A DNA stretch of 33,115 nt from Terriglobia bacterium (lineage in GTDB: Bacteria; Acidobacteriota; Terriglobia; Bryobacterales; Bryobacteraceae): contig JAJPJN010000104.1 in the NCBI GenBank assembly GCA_021324185.1, forward strand, positions 1 through 33,115, read 5' to 3'. Below the pieces are notes generated by a model that ran no database searches, had not been told where the DNA came from, and saw nothing but the letters and a program-made list of their open reading frames with translations. The translations under genes and the position numbers were made by a program. Position 1 is the stretch's first letter, and each line of letters opens with the position of its first letter. Shown one piece after another: positions 15,533 through 24,154 of this stretch.

Positions 15533-18500
15533 ATGTCTCGTTTCAAACGCGATTTGCTCAGCGTGTATGCGGCAATGCTGGTTTTCTTTGCCTCTGCCGC
15601 ATTGATGTTCGGCCAGGCGACAGGACGCATCGGCGGCACCGTTGTAGATTCCACCGGCGCCGTTGTGCCCGGCGCAACCATTGAATGCACTAATAATCAA
15701 ACCGGCCAGGTGCGTACATCGCAAACCAACCAGGACGGTATCTTCGAATTTCCCGATCTACCGATCGGTGAGTACTCACTCGTTATCAGCAAACAGGGTT
15801 TTGAGAGGGAACGCCGCACGCCGGTGCCGCTGATTACCGGCCAGGTTGTGGATCTGCAAATCACCTTGAAGCTGGGCAACGTGAATCAGACGGTGGATGT
15901 CACGGCCGAAGCGCCCCTCATCCAAGCCGCCTCTTCCACGGTGCAGCAGTCGGTAACCGTCAGGCAGATGCAAGATCTGCCCCTGAATCAGCGCAACCCC
16001 TTGCAATTAACCACGCTGACTCCCGGCACTGTTCTGACCAACGTTGGAACGGAATCGGGGCAGCAGGATAACACTGGACTTTCCGTAAACGGATTGCGCC
16101 CCACGCAAAATAATTTTCAGTTGGATGGCGTGATCTATAACGATCGTTTCTTCGATTCCGTGCCCACCATGCCGAACCCCGACGCGCTCGAAGAATTTAC
16201 CATTCAGTCCTCCAACTACAGCGCCGAACACGGCGGAGCGGGCGCTTTGGTGCAATTATCCACCCGCTCCGGAACCAACGAAATTCACGGCAGCGCCTTC
16301 GAGTTTTTCCGCAACACGGTTTTAGATGCGAGGCCTTTCTTTTCTTCCACGCTGCCGCCGTTTAAGTTGAACCAGTTCGGCGGCACTGCCGGTGGACCCA
16401 TCAAGAAAAACAAAACCTTTTTCTTTTTCTCGGCGCAGGATACGCAACGCCGTTCCGCCCCGACCCCGGTGAACATAATCGTCCCCAGTGCCGCCGAGCG
16501 CGCGGGTAATTTTTCTGCCGTCAAGTTGAATGCAACATACAGTGCTCTCTTCCCCGGCAATCAGATTCCCACCAGTCTGTTTAATCCCGTCTCAGTCGCG
16601 GTTGTCAACGCCCTTCTGCCGCTGCCGAACAGCACCATCCAACCCGGCCACTGGACCGGAGTAGCGAATCAGAATTTGGACGACACCCAATACCTGGTGA
16701 AGATCGATCAGATCTTTTCCCAGAACAATCGCTTCAGCGTGCGCTATTTTTACGACGAAGACAATTTTCAGCGGCCGTTTGCTGCGCCCACTGGATTCTT
16801 CGCCGAAAATCTGTTCCGTAATCAGAATCTGGTCCTGAACGACACCCAGGTTTTTAGCCCCACCTTCACGGCCACGTTCTTTGCCAGCGCGGGGCGCTAC
16901 GCGCGTACACAGATCCCTGAAGATCCAGGCCTGCGAACTTTGCAAAGCTTCGGTTATCAGGTCCCGCTAGGAACGCAGGTGCCCATTTTCCCCGGCATCC
17001 GCGCCAACATCTCAGGTTTTGTCAACATCTTCTCTGGCGGCGCGCTGCGGCAGGATTCAACCACCTTCGACTACAAAGCCTCCGCAGTCAAGATTTGGGG
17101 TGCACACACCATCAACTTCGGCGCTTCCTTCGAACGCACCCGCATCGATGCCAACGATTATTCCTACACACCCGGAGACAACACCTTCAATGGACAGTTC
17201 AGCGGCTCTGCCTTGGTCGATTTCTACCTCGGTTTGGAGTCCCAGTTCTTTCAGGACAACGGCCGCGTCTTTTATCTGCGGGAGGATCGGCCGTCCGTTT
17301 ATCTTCAAGATGATTGGAAGGCGAGCAAAGCGCTCACAGTGAACCTCGGCGTGCGCTGGGAGCCCTGGCTGCCTCCCGTTGATCTGAATGGATCTTTGAC
17401 CGCGTTCGTCCCCGGCCAGCAATCCACCGTTGCTCCCAACGCGCCGCTCGGGCTGCTGTATCCCGGCGACAAAGGCATCTCCGATACCGTCTACCATCAC
17501 AACTGGAAGGATTTTGCCCCGCGCGTCGGATTCGCTTATGATCTCGGCGGCAATCACAGGACCGTCATCCGCTCAGCGTACGGAATCTTCTACAGTTTCC
17601 CCGAAGGACTTCTCTACCAGCGCACCGATGCCGTGCAGCCCACCGATCTTTACTTGAGTATCCCTTCGCCGCAGTCATTTACCAATCCGTACCTGGGCTT
17701 CCCCGGCGGTGACCCGTTCCCCCGGCCGCATATATCGCGCAGCCAGTTCGCCACTTACAAATTCATTCTTCCGGTTTCAGGAGGTACTTTGGACCCGGCC
17801 TCGCGGGTCGGCTACACGCAAAACTGGAACTTCACTGTCGAACACCAGTTCCCTCGTAATATCGCGTTGTCCGTTGCTTATGTTGGAAATCACGCCATTG
17901 ACATTATGGGTTCGCGCCAGTTCAATCCGGCGATTCTGCAGCCCGGCGCCACCACGGGAAACGAGAACAGTCGCCGCCTATATCCCGGTTTAGGCGCGAT
18001 GGAACTCGCGAGTTCCTATGTTTACGAAGAATACAATTCGCTGCAGGTCAACGCTACCAAGCGGTTCTCTAGAGGACTGACGTTGCTGACGAATTTCGTC
18101 TGGGGCAAGATCATCGACGACACGTCGAGTGCGACCGAAGGAAGCGCCGGGCCGCCCAATCCGTTCAATTTTGCCAGCGCTCGGGGGCCGGCTGATTACG
18201 ATCAGGAGTATCGCTACACCCTTTCGGCCAACTACAATTTTCCGCACGCAAATGTCAGCGGCTTCGCCAATGTGTTAGTTAACGACTGGCAGCTTAACAC
18301 GTTAGTCTTCCTCTACAGCGGACTTCCATTCACCATCACCAGCGGAACGGACAGATCCTTGTCCGGAATCGGCAACGACTACGCGGATTATGTTCCCGGC
18401 GTGAGTCCGGCGCGTCCTGCGGGGGCCAGCCAGGTAGCGGCGTACTTTAACCCCGCGGCATTTCAACTTGCCGCGCTCGGCACGTTCGGCGACACGGGCC

Positions 18501-18727
18501 GTAATATTTTGCGCGGTCCGGCTTATTTCGATGTCGATGTCTCCGTGTTCAAGAACTTCTTTTTCACCGAAAGGTGGCGCCTGCAATTTCGTGCCGAAGC
18601 CTTCAACATTGAGAACCGGCCTAATTTCCAAAATCCGGTGGCCTCAGTGAATGCATCGAACTTCGGCCAGATCACCGCGACCAGCGATCCTCGCGTCCTG
18701 CAGTTTGCGTTGAAGTTAACTTTTTGA
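15533..18727 (+). CDS. TonB-dependent receptor, Oar-like, with N-terminal carboxypeptidase-regulatory domain
   Basis: 1064 residues. A signal peptide (about 1-28, ending SAALMFGQA) precedes a carboxypeptidase-regulatory-like domain at about 30-115 (GTVVDSTGAVVPGATIEC). A plug domain follows at about 125-245 (GLSVNGLRPTQNNFQLDGV, AEHGGAGALVQLSTRSGTNE). The remainder is an outer-membrane beta barrel ending in the typical terminal aromatic (VLQFALKLTF). Acidobacteria encode many such receptors, thought to import oligosaccharides or other large solutes with TonB energy. The stop TGA shares a base with the ATG of the following larA-like gene, so this receptor appears to be the first gene of a catabolic operon. 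Its substrate is therefore probably the sugar acid or glycoside handled downstream. Confidence 0.93.
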   Translation: MSRFKRDLLSVYAAMLVFFASAALMFGQATGRIGGTVVDSTGAVVPGATIECTNNQTGQVRTSQTNQDGIFEFPDLPIGEYSLVISKQGFERERRTPVPLITGQVVDLQITLKLGNVNQTVDVTAEAPLIQAASSTVQQSVTVRQMQDLPLNQRNPLQLTTLTPGTVLTNVGTESGQQDNTGLSVNGLRPTQNNFQLDGVIYNDRFFDSVPTMPNPDALEEFTIQSSNYSAEHGGAGALVQLSTRSGTNEIHGSAFEFFRNTVLDARPFFSSTLPPFKLNQFGGTAGGPIKKNKTFFFFSAQDTQRRSAPTPVNIIVPSAAERAGNFSAVKLNATYSALFPGNQIPTSLFNPVSVAVVNALLPLPNSTIQPGHWTGVANQNLDDTQYLVKIDQIFSQNNRFSVRYFYDEDNFQRPFAAPTGFFAENLFRNQNLVLNDTQVFSPTFTATFFASAGRYARTQIPEDPGLRTLQSFGYQVPLGTQVPIFPGIRANISGFVNIFSGGALRQDSTTFDYKASAVKIWGAHTINFGASFERTRIDANDYSYTPGDNTFNGQFSGSALVDFYLGLESQFFQDNGRVFYLREDRPSVYLQDDWKASKALTVNLGVRWEPWLPPVDLNGSLTAFVPGQQSTVAPNAPLGLLYPGDKGISDTVYHHNWKDFAPRVGFAYDLGGNHRTVIRSAYGIFYSFPEGLLYQRTDAVQPTDLYLSIPSPQSFTNPYLGFPGGDPFPRPHISRSQFATYKFILPVSGGTLDPASRVGYTQNWNFTVEHQFPRNIALSVAYVGNHAIDIMGSRQFNPAILQPGATTGNENSRRLYPGLGAMELASSYVYEEYNSLQVNATKRFSRGLTLLTNFVWGKIIDDTSSATEGSAGPPNPFNFASARGPADYDQEYRYTLSANYNFPHANVSGFANVLVNDWQLNTLVFLYSGLPFTITSGTDRSLSGIGNDYADYVPGVSPARPAGASQVAAYFNPAAFQLAALGTFGDTGRNILRGPAYFDVDVSVFKNFFFTERWRLQFRAEAFNIENRPNFQNPVASVNASNFGQITATSDPRVLQFALKLTF

Positions 18728-20010
18728 TGCCGGCTGAGCAAGACTTCGAAATTCCGTTCGGGCGCGATCACCTGCGCATCCGTTTACCGGCAGAATTGAT
18801 TGCGCCCCGGCCGGCTGAACAGATTCTCGACGAGCGCCAAGCAATCGAGACGGCGGTCCAGCACCCCGTCGGAACTCCTCCCCTGCGCGAAATTGTGCGC
18901 CCCGGCGAGCAGATTGCAATCATCGTCAATGACATCACCAGGCTCTGCCGCACCGATCTGATGCTTCCGCCGCTTGTCGACACGCTGAACGCCGCCGGTA
19001 TTCCCGATCGCGACATCTTCATCGTCTTTGCTTTGGGCATTCATCGCGAGCAAACGGAAGAAGAGCGCCGTCAAATTGTAGGCGACGCAATCTATGGCCG
19101 CTTCCGCATGTTCGACCACATCTCGACAGATTCGGCCAACCTGGTTTATGTTGGTACCACCAGTTTTGGTAATCGCGTCGAAATCAATCGCCAGGTCTGG
19201 GAAGCTGATCGCATCATTTTGACCGGCGAGATTATTTATCACTTAATCGCCGGCTATAGCGGCGGCCGCAAAAGTCTGGTTCCCGGAGTCGCCGGTTTCG
19301 ATACCACCACCTTCAACCACCGCATGATCTTTGACCCGCGCTGCCGCGTGGGCTTGCTGGACGGCAATCCGGCGCATGAGGATCTCCTCGAAGCCTGCCG
19401 CCTGGTGGATCCCGATTTCATGCTCAATCTGGTGCTCACCCCCGAGGGCAAGCTGGCGCGCGCCGTCGCGGGTCACTACGATTTAGCCCATCGCGAAGGC
19501 TGCCGCGCGGTGGACGAAATGATGCGCATCGGCATAGAAGAACGCTTCGATCTCATCATTGCTTCCGCGGGCGGCTTTCCGCTCGATATCGATCTGCGCC
19601 AGGCGCACAAGCCGCTCGAAAACGCCTGCTGTGCCCTGCGGCCGGGCGGCTCGATTCTTTTTTACGCCGAATGTTCGAACGGCGCCGGTATTCGTTCTTT
19701 TGAAGAATACGTCGAACGCTACTCGACGCATGACGAAATGCGCGCCGCTTTGCAACGGAAATTCGTTGTTGGCGGCCACAAGGCGTATTGGGTCACGCGG
19801 CTCGGCAGCGAATATGACGTGCATCTGGTCTCCAGGCTTGATCCGGCCTTCGTGGACCGCTGCCGGTTGCAACACGTGCCGGTTGCTGAGCACGAGTTGC
19901 GATTGCAGCAATTACTCGAAAAGGCAGGCGGTGAGGCGCGTGTTGGCGTCATACCGCATGCGGCGTTCACCCTGCCGGCGCCCGATTTTGTTGAGGCAGG
20001 AATTGTTTGA
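18727..20010 (+). CDS. LarA-family nickel-dependent hydroxyacid racemase/epimerase
   Basis: 427 residues from ATG 18727, which overlaps the receptor stop by one base. Lactate racemase uses a covalently bound nickel-pincer cofactor to exchange hydride at C2 of 2-hydroxyacids. All key positions are present with a constant offset of about two from the Lactobacillus enzyme. They are D69 and R72 in VNDITRLCR, H106 in ALGIHRE, H172 in YHLIAGYSGGRKSLVPG, the cofactor-anchoring K182 in the same block, and the nickel ligand H198 in TFNHRM. Cofactor genes larB, larC and larE are not in the window. Placement directly before a split UxaA-type dehydratase argues for an aldonate-type C2 epimerase rather than a lactate racemase. 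The substrate is inferred, not shown. Confidence 0.9.
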   Translation: MPAEQDFEIPFGRDHLRIRLPAELIAPRPAEQILDERQAIETAVQHPVGTPPLREIVRPGEQIAIIVNDITRLCRTDLMLPPLVDTLNAAGIPDRDIFIVFALGIHREQTEEERRQIVGDAIYGRFRMFDHISTDSANLVYVGTTSFGNRVEINRQVWEADRIILTGEIIYHLIAGYSGGRKSLVPGVAGFDTTTFNHRMIFDPRCRVGLLDGNPAHEDLLEACRLVDPDFMLNLVLTPEGKLARAVAGHYDLAHREGCRAVDEMMRIGIEERFDLIIASAGGFPLDIDLRQAHKPLENACCALRPGGSILFYAECSNGAGIRSFEEYVERYSTHDEMRAALQRKFVVGGHKAYWVTRLGSEYDVHLVSRLDPAFVDRCRLQHVPVAEHELRLQQLLEKAGGEARVGVIPHAAFTLPAPDFVEAGIV

Positions 20011-20021
20011 AAAACAAACTA

Positions 20022-20027
20022 AGGGAG
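20022..20027 (+). promoter_or_regulatory. Ribosome binding site fixing the GTG start of the SAF-domain gene
   Basis: AGGGAG lies five bases before GTG 20033. The reading frame is open far upstream inside larA in another frame, so this site together with homology decides the start. Confidence 0.6.
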
Positions 20028-20032
20028 TCATA

Positions 20033-20356
20033 GTGGCTATTGAAGCTTTCGTCATAGATCCAAATGATAACGTCGCAACGCTCTTCATTCACCAGGGCGC
20101 GCGCGGTTCATCTATAAAGGTCCAGATTGACGGCAAAGATGCTGAGATCCAATTGCGTGACAATGTGCCGTTTGCGCACAAATTTGCTATCCGGCCAATT
20201 CGAAAAGGCGAACAGGTAATCAAGTACGGCTATTCGATTGGAACGGCTACGGAGGACATCGAGCCGGGGCAACACGTACACATCCACAACACGGAATCAA
20301 ACAGAGGACGCGGCGATCTGGCAGGCTCAAGTCCTTCGAGTGGAGCAGGCAAGTGA
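20033..20356 (+). CDS. SAF-domain small subunit of a UxaA-type (altronate/sulfolactate-like) dehydratase
   Basis: 107 residues from GTG 20033. It is essentially one SAF domain. HKFAIRPIRKGEQVIKYGYS and IGTATEDIEPGQHVHIHN are close to the N-terminal domain of altronate dehydratase and to SuyA, the small subunit of sulfolactate sulfo-lyase. In E. coli UxaA this domain is fused to the catalytic part. Here it is a separate gene whose stop overlaps the GTG of the large subunit by four bases (GTGA). It probably forms a complex with that subunit and contributes to substrate binding. The hydrophilic tail after NRGRGD lacks structure. Confidence 0.88.
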   Translation: MAIEAFVIDPNDNVATLFIHQGARGSSIKVQIDGKDAEIQLRDNVPFAHKFAIRPIRKGEQVIKYGYSIGTATEDIEPGQHVHIHNTESNRGRGDLAGSSPSSGAGK

Positions 20357-21534
20357 AAAAACAGTTGCGAAATACCTGGATGGGTTATCGCCGGCCCGAT
20401 GGTCAAGCCGGCGCCCGTAATTCTTTACTATTGCTCTCCGGGACACTCTATGCCAACAGCGTCATCGAGCGGCTCGGGCACATGATTGCGAATACCACCG
20501 TCATCACGCATCCGCTCGGCCGCTGCCAGGTCATGCCTGATTTGCGGCTGACCCGCAAGACCCTGGTGGGCACTGCATTGAATCCCAATTGCGGCGGTGT
20601 CATCGTCATTGATCATCATCGCGAAACCGGTTGCACCGCAGAAGAGATGGCCCACGACATTGCCAAGAGCGGTAAGCCTGTCGAAGCCATCAATATTCGC
20701 GAAAGCGGCGGCGCCATTGAGGCAACCGCGCGCGGTTTAAGAATCGCGCTCGATATGCTGCGAAAAATCAGCACGCAAAATCGCGAAGAAGTTCCGGTCT
20801 CGGAATTGATTTACGGCCTCAACTGCGGAACTTCCGATACCACATCCGGCATCAGCTCGAATAAAGCCGTCGGTTATTGTTCCGACATGATCATCGATCA
20901 GGGCGGCCGCTCGATTCTGGCCGAAACTACGGAAATGCTGGGCGGCGAGCAGGTGTTGGCTGCGCGCGCGGCAACTCCCCAGATTGCCGATCGAATCTGG
21001 GAAATTACCAAACGCATGGAACAGCGCGCTCTCGCATCCGGAGAAGACATCCGCGGATCGCAGCCCACCGGCGACAACATCCTGGGCGGGCTCAGCTCGA
21101 TTGAAGAAAAATCGCTGGGCGCCATTCAGAAGAGCGGCACCAAACCCATCGTCGGTGTGGTTGATTATGCGGAGCCGATTGGACGCGAGCCCGGTCTGTA
21201 CATCATGGACACTCCGGGTCATGGCGGCGAATCGATCACCGGCATAGCGGCCGCCGGATCGCAGATCCTCACCTTCTCCACCGGGGGCGGCCACACCATC
21301 AATCATCCTTTGATGGTGACCATCCGGCTGACCGGCAATAAAACCTCGTTTGAAAAAATGAGAGATACGGTCGAGTTGGACGTAAGCGACATTTTCCAGG
21401 GGATGTCCATCGAAGAAGCCGGCATGCGCGTTTATAACGAGGTCATCGAAACCGCCTCCGGCAAGCTGACCAAGTGTGAAATTCTGCGTGAGAACAATGC
21501 CTTCGCCATCCATCGCATCGGCATCAGCATCTGA
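20353..21534 (+). CDS. UxaA-family dehydratase, catalytic large subunit (altronate dehydratase/SuyB-like)
   Basis: 393 residues from GTG 20353, lacking the SAF domain, which is encoded by the preceding gene. Family blocks are GYRRPDGQAGARNSLLLLSG near residue 11, LNPNCGGVIVIDHH near 73, YGLNCGTSDTTSGISSNKAVG near 150, GSQPTGDNILGGLSSIEEKS near 225 and IMDTPGHGGESITGIAAAGS near 280. Such metal-dependent enzymes remove water from aldonates (altronate, galactarate) to give 2-keto-3-deoxy acids, or bisulfite from sulfolactate. The adjacent LarA homologue suggests a sugar-acid substrate whose C2 configuration must first be corrected. Exact substrate unknown. Confidence 0.9.
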   Translation: MKKQLRNTWMGYRRPDGQAGARNSLLLLSGTLYANSVIERLGHMIANTTVITHPLGRCQVMPDLRLTRKTLVGTALNPNCGGVIVIDHHRETGCTAEEMAHDIAKSGKPVEAINIRESGGAIEATARGLRIALDMLRKISTQNREEVPVSELIYGLNCGTSDTTSGISSNKAVGYCSDMIIDQGGRSILAETTEMLGGEQVLAARAATPQIADRIWEITKRMEQRALASGEDIRGSQPTGDNILGGLSSIEEKSLGAIQKSGTKPIVGVVDYAEPIGREPGLYIMDTPGHGGESITGIAAAGSQILTFSTGGGHTINHPLMVTIRLTGNKTSFEKMRDTVELDVSDIFQGMSIEEAGMRVYNEVIETASGKLTKCEILRENNAFAIHRIGISI

Positions 21535-22090
21535 TCTTCAATCCTGGTTCGAACGGATGGAAGCGGCCGAACAAGCCGACGGATGGCTCGCCTGGTGCCG
21601 CGATCGCGATATTTTTGTCGCCTGCAGCGGCGAGTTTGTGGATGCCGTTGCACAGGAGCTGCGGCATCTTGCAGGAATTATTCTCGAGATCGGCGCCGGT
21701 TCCGGTGAACTAGCGGCCGCGCTGCACAAGCGAGATGTTCCCGTCCTTGCCACGGACCCTATACCCATGGGCCCGAACGTCACCAAACTCGCTGCGCGCG
21801 ATGCCCTCGCTCGTTACCGGCCTGAAACGGTGCTCAGCAGTTTTCTTCCGGTCGATGCCGGCATAGAAGCCGACATTTTGCGCTCCCCCGGCGTCCGGCA
21901 CTATCTGTACATCGGACCCGTGATCATGGGCAGAGTGGGGCCTGACGCGCTTTGGAGTGTTCCGCAATGGCGCGCTAAGACGCTCCCCGAAATCAACCGG
22001 GCGCTCATCAGCCGGCTCGACAGTCTGCCCGATTTTACCCGGCGCACTCATCAACGCGGCGCCGGCGCCGTGTTGCTGGAACGAACTTAA
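21497..22090 (+). CDS. Class I SAM-methyltransferase-like protein of unknown substrate
   Basis: 197 residues from ATG 21497. GTG 21476 and ATG 21557 are also in frame, and none has a good ribosome binding site. The start at 21557 would avoid overlapping the dehydratase gene. A glycine-rich IILEIGAGSGELAAALHKR near residue 60 and the following VLATDP match SAM-binding motifs I and II. The C-terminal half (RHYLYIGPVIMG, then VLLERT) is consistent with the rest of a small Rossmann-like fold. It sits inside the sugar-acid operon, abutting the epimerase gene with no spacer, yet has no obvious role there. A structural homologue without methyltransferase activity is possible. Confidence 0.75.
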   Translation: MPSPSIASASASDLQSWFERMEAAEQADGWLAWCRDRDIFVACSGEFVDAVAQELRHLAGIILEIGAGSGELAAALHKRDVPVLATDPIPMGPNVTKLAARDALARYRPETVLSSFLPVDAGIEADILRSPGVRHYLYIGPVIMGRVGPDALWSVPQWRAKTLPEINRALISRLDSLPDFTRRTHQRGAGAVLLERT

Positions 22091-22969
22091 ATGCATTCAC
22101 GACGTGTGTTCCTCCAGACGATGGCTGCTGTTTCCGGCGCCACTGCGCTCCGCGCACGCGATTTTCCAAATGTGAAACTGGGCGCCCAAACCAACGCTTG
22201 GCCGGTCAATCCGGCCGATCTGTCCACTTTCTTTGCTGTGCTCGACAAAATCAAGGCCTATGGATTCGATGGTTTTGAGACCGGCTTCGCTAATCTCCGC
22301 AGCCGGTTTCAATCACCGCAGGAAACAAAGCAGCGCATTGAAGCTACGCAACTACAGTTTTTCGGGATTCACATTTTTCTGCCGCATTACGATCCTGATA
22401 CGCACATCGCGCCTGCCAGCCTCTATGAAGAGGTCGCGCGCGGCGGCTCTGCGCTGGGAGCGCAACGGCTCATCTTAAGCGGGGCGCCCGTTTCAAACGA
22501 AAGCGGCCTCGACGAGCCGGCGTTAACCCGCAAGATAGCAGCGCTCAACCGCGCTGGCCGCTTTGCACAAAGCGTTGGCATGCGCATGGCGGCCTATCAC
22601 AACCACGCGCCCGAATTCGCTCGCAATGGTGCTGAAATCGTCGCCTTGATGCGCGAGACAGATCCAGCCGCCGTCGGCTTTCTGCTGGACGCAGGCCATG
22701 CTTACGAAGCCGGTACCGATGTGCCGGATTTTTTCAGCCGCCATCATCAGCGCATCATCGGCTTGCATTTGCGCGACTATAAAAGTGGAGAACAGGTTCC
22801 GTTGGGCAGCGGCACGTTCCCTTTGCAGCAGTTGGCCTCGGCAATCGAACGCGCCAGATGGCAAGGTTGGATCTTATGCGAAGAGGAGCGTCTGAAGAGC
22901 AAACCCGGAGACGCTGCTATGCGTCCGGCTCGCGACGCGCTGTTCCGGGTATTTCGAGGTGAAGCGTGA
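22091..22969 (+). CDS. Tat-exported sugar phosphate isomerase/epimerase-like TIM-barrel protein
   Basis: 292 residues. The N-terminus is a textbook twin-arginine signal (HSRRVFLQTMAAVSGATAL), so the folded, metal-loaded protein is likely exported. The AP-endonuclease-2/xylose-isomerase-like barrel begins VKLGAQTNAWPV. Metal-site residues appear in AAYHNHAPEF, FLLDAGHAYEAG, GLHLRDYKSGE and LCEEERL. Relatives isomerise or epimerise sugars or keto-sugars, and some act as lyases on 3-keto glycosides. The gene ends with a four-base overlap (GTGA) with the Gfo/Idh/MocA gene. A paralogue pair lies at 26979-28928. Confidence 0.9.
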   Translation: MHSRRVFLQTMAAVSGATALRARDFPNVKLGAQTNAWPVNPADLSTFFAVLDKIKAYGFDGFETGFANLRSRFQSPQETKQRIEATQLQFFGIHIFLPHYDPDTHIAPASLYEEVARGGSALGAQRLILSGAPVSNESGLDEPALTRKIAALNRAGRFAQSVGMRMAAYHNHAPEFARNGAEIVALMRETDPAAVGFLLDAGHAYEAGTDVPDFFSRHHQRIIGLHLRDYKSGEQVPLGSGTFPLQQLASAIERARWQGWILCEEERLKSKPGDAAMRPARDALFRVFRGEA

Positions 22970-24147
22970 ATCGAAGAGAAATGGCAAAACTCATGGGTGG
23001 CGCGGCTCTGAGCGCCGCATCCTATCGTCGCGTTCTGGGCGCCAACGATCGCATTGGGATTGCGCTCATCGGCAGCGGCCGGCGCGGAACCAGCGTCATG
23101 GGTTCCATGCTGGAGACCGGGCGCGTCGATCTGCGCTGCATCTGCGATATCTACGATGTTCAGCGAAATGACGCCCGAAAAAAGCTGGCGCCCGGCAAAC
23201 AGGATGTTACCGAGTGCGTAGCGCATGAAGAAGCTTTTGAGCAGCCCGGAGTTGATGCTGTTTTAATCGCAGTCCCTGATCATTTGCACATTGAACTTGC
23301 CGCAGCCGCGCTTGGGGCAGGGAAGCATGTCTATTTGGAAAAACCCACCACGCACCGCTTTGAGGAACAACAGAAACTGCGCGAGGCCGCGGCATCGAGC
23401 GGCAAAGTGCTTCAGTGCGGAACACAGCAGCGGAGCGGCGAGCACTATATTCGCGCCAAGCAGGAGATCTTCGGGCAAAACAAGCTCGGCAAGGTGGTCA
23501 TCGTGCGCACGATGTGGAGTGATTTTCCCTGGCAGCAGCGTCATCTCCCGCCACGCCCCAAACCCCCAGGCCTTGATTGGAACCGCTTTCTCGGCCCCGC
23601 GCCGGCCGTGCCGTTTGATTGGGCCCGCTATAACTCGTGGCGCTACTTCCCCGATTACGGCGACGGTTTGGTCGCCGATATCCTCACGCATTGGGCCGAC
23701 GTCGCCCAATGGATGCTGGATGAAACTCATCCACTTACGGCCAGTGCGGCGGGCGGCATCTATTATCCGCCCGATCACGACGGGCGCATCAATCCCGATA
23801 CCATCAACGCGATTTTGACCTATCCCGGAGGTTGGAACCTCACCTTTGAATCGAGCGTGCTTTCGCTAAAAGCCCAGCAGCCAACCGTGGTCTTCCTCGG
23901 TACGGAAGGATCGCTCGATATCTCCCGCGAGCGCTACATTTTCATGCCGAACGAGGGAGCGCAGCAGGTGGTTCGTGCATCAGGGCCGCTCGAAGCCGCC
24001 CACGTGTCCAACTTTTTCGATGCCATCACGAAAGGCGCAAAGCCCAACGCATCGGTGGAAATCGGAATCCAGGCCTGCAATCCCGTCCACCTCGCCAATC
24101 GCGCCTATTGGGAAAAGCGCACCGTCGCCTGGGAAGAGCTTGTATGA
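22966..24147 (+). CDS. Tat-exported Gfo/Idh/MocA-family oxidoreductase (copy 1)
   Basis: 393 residues. The N-terminal NRREMAKLMGGAALSAAS is a twin-arginine-type signal. The NAD(P)-binding Rossmann fold begins IGIALIGSGRRG near residue 31. The family lysine is in EKPTTHR (E125, K126, P127). The C-terminal alpha/beta domain has DGLVADILTHWADVAQWML, which provides the usual active-site H/D residues. Members oxidise or reduce sugars and cyclitols. Exported members, which carry a tightly bound NAD cofactor, have been linked to oxidation of glycosides at C3. It is encoded with a TIM-barrel epimerase and followed after seven bases by a bicupin gene. Confidence 0.92.
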   Translation: MNRREMAKLMGGAALSAASYRRVLGANDRIGIALIGSGRRGTSVMGSMLETGRVDLRCICDIYDVQRNDARKKLAPGKQDVTECVAHEEAFEQPGVDAVLIAVPDHLHIELAAAALGAGKHVYLEKPTTHRFEEQQKLREAAASSGKVLQCGTQQRSGEHYIRAKQEIFGQNKLGKVVIVRTMWSDFPWQQRHLPPRPKPPGLDWNRFLGPAPAVPFDWARYNSWRYFPDYGDGLVADILTHWADVAQWMLDETHPLTASAAGGIYYPPDHDGRINPDTINAILTYPGGWNLTFESSVLSLKAQQPTVVFLGTEGSLDISRERYIFMPNEGAQQVVRASGPLEAAHVSNFFDAITKGAKPNASVEIGIQACNPVHLANRAYWEKRTVAWEELV

Positions 24148-24154
24148 GGTTTTT

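Noticed and set aside
18727-20010. Annotation of the LarA homologue as a lactate racemase with symbol larA
   Set aside because: Catalytic residues fit the superfamily, but context points to a sugar-acid substrate and no larB, larC or larE is nearby, so the specific name is not justified.
19559-20032. Upstream extension of the SAF-domain frame into larA
   Set aside because: It overlaps conserved larA coding in another frame. A good ribosome binding site and the family N-terminus place the start at GTG 20033.
20737-21513. 258-codon minus-strand frame opposite the UxaA large subunit
   Set aside because: No motifs, and the plus strand matches a conserved enzyme family throughout.
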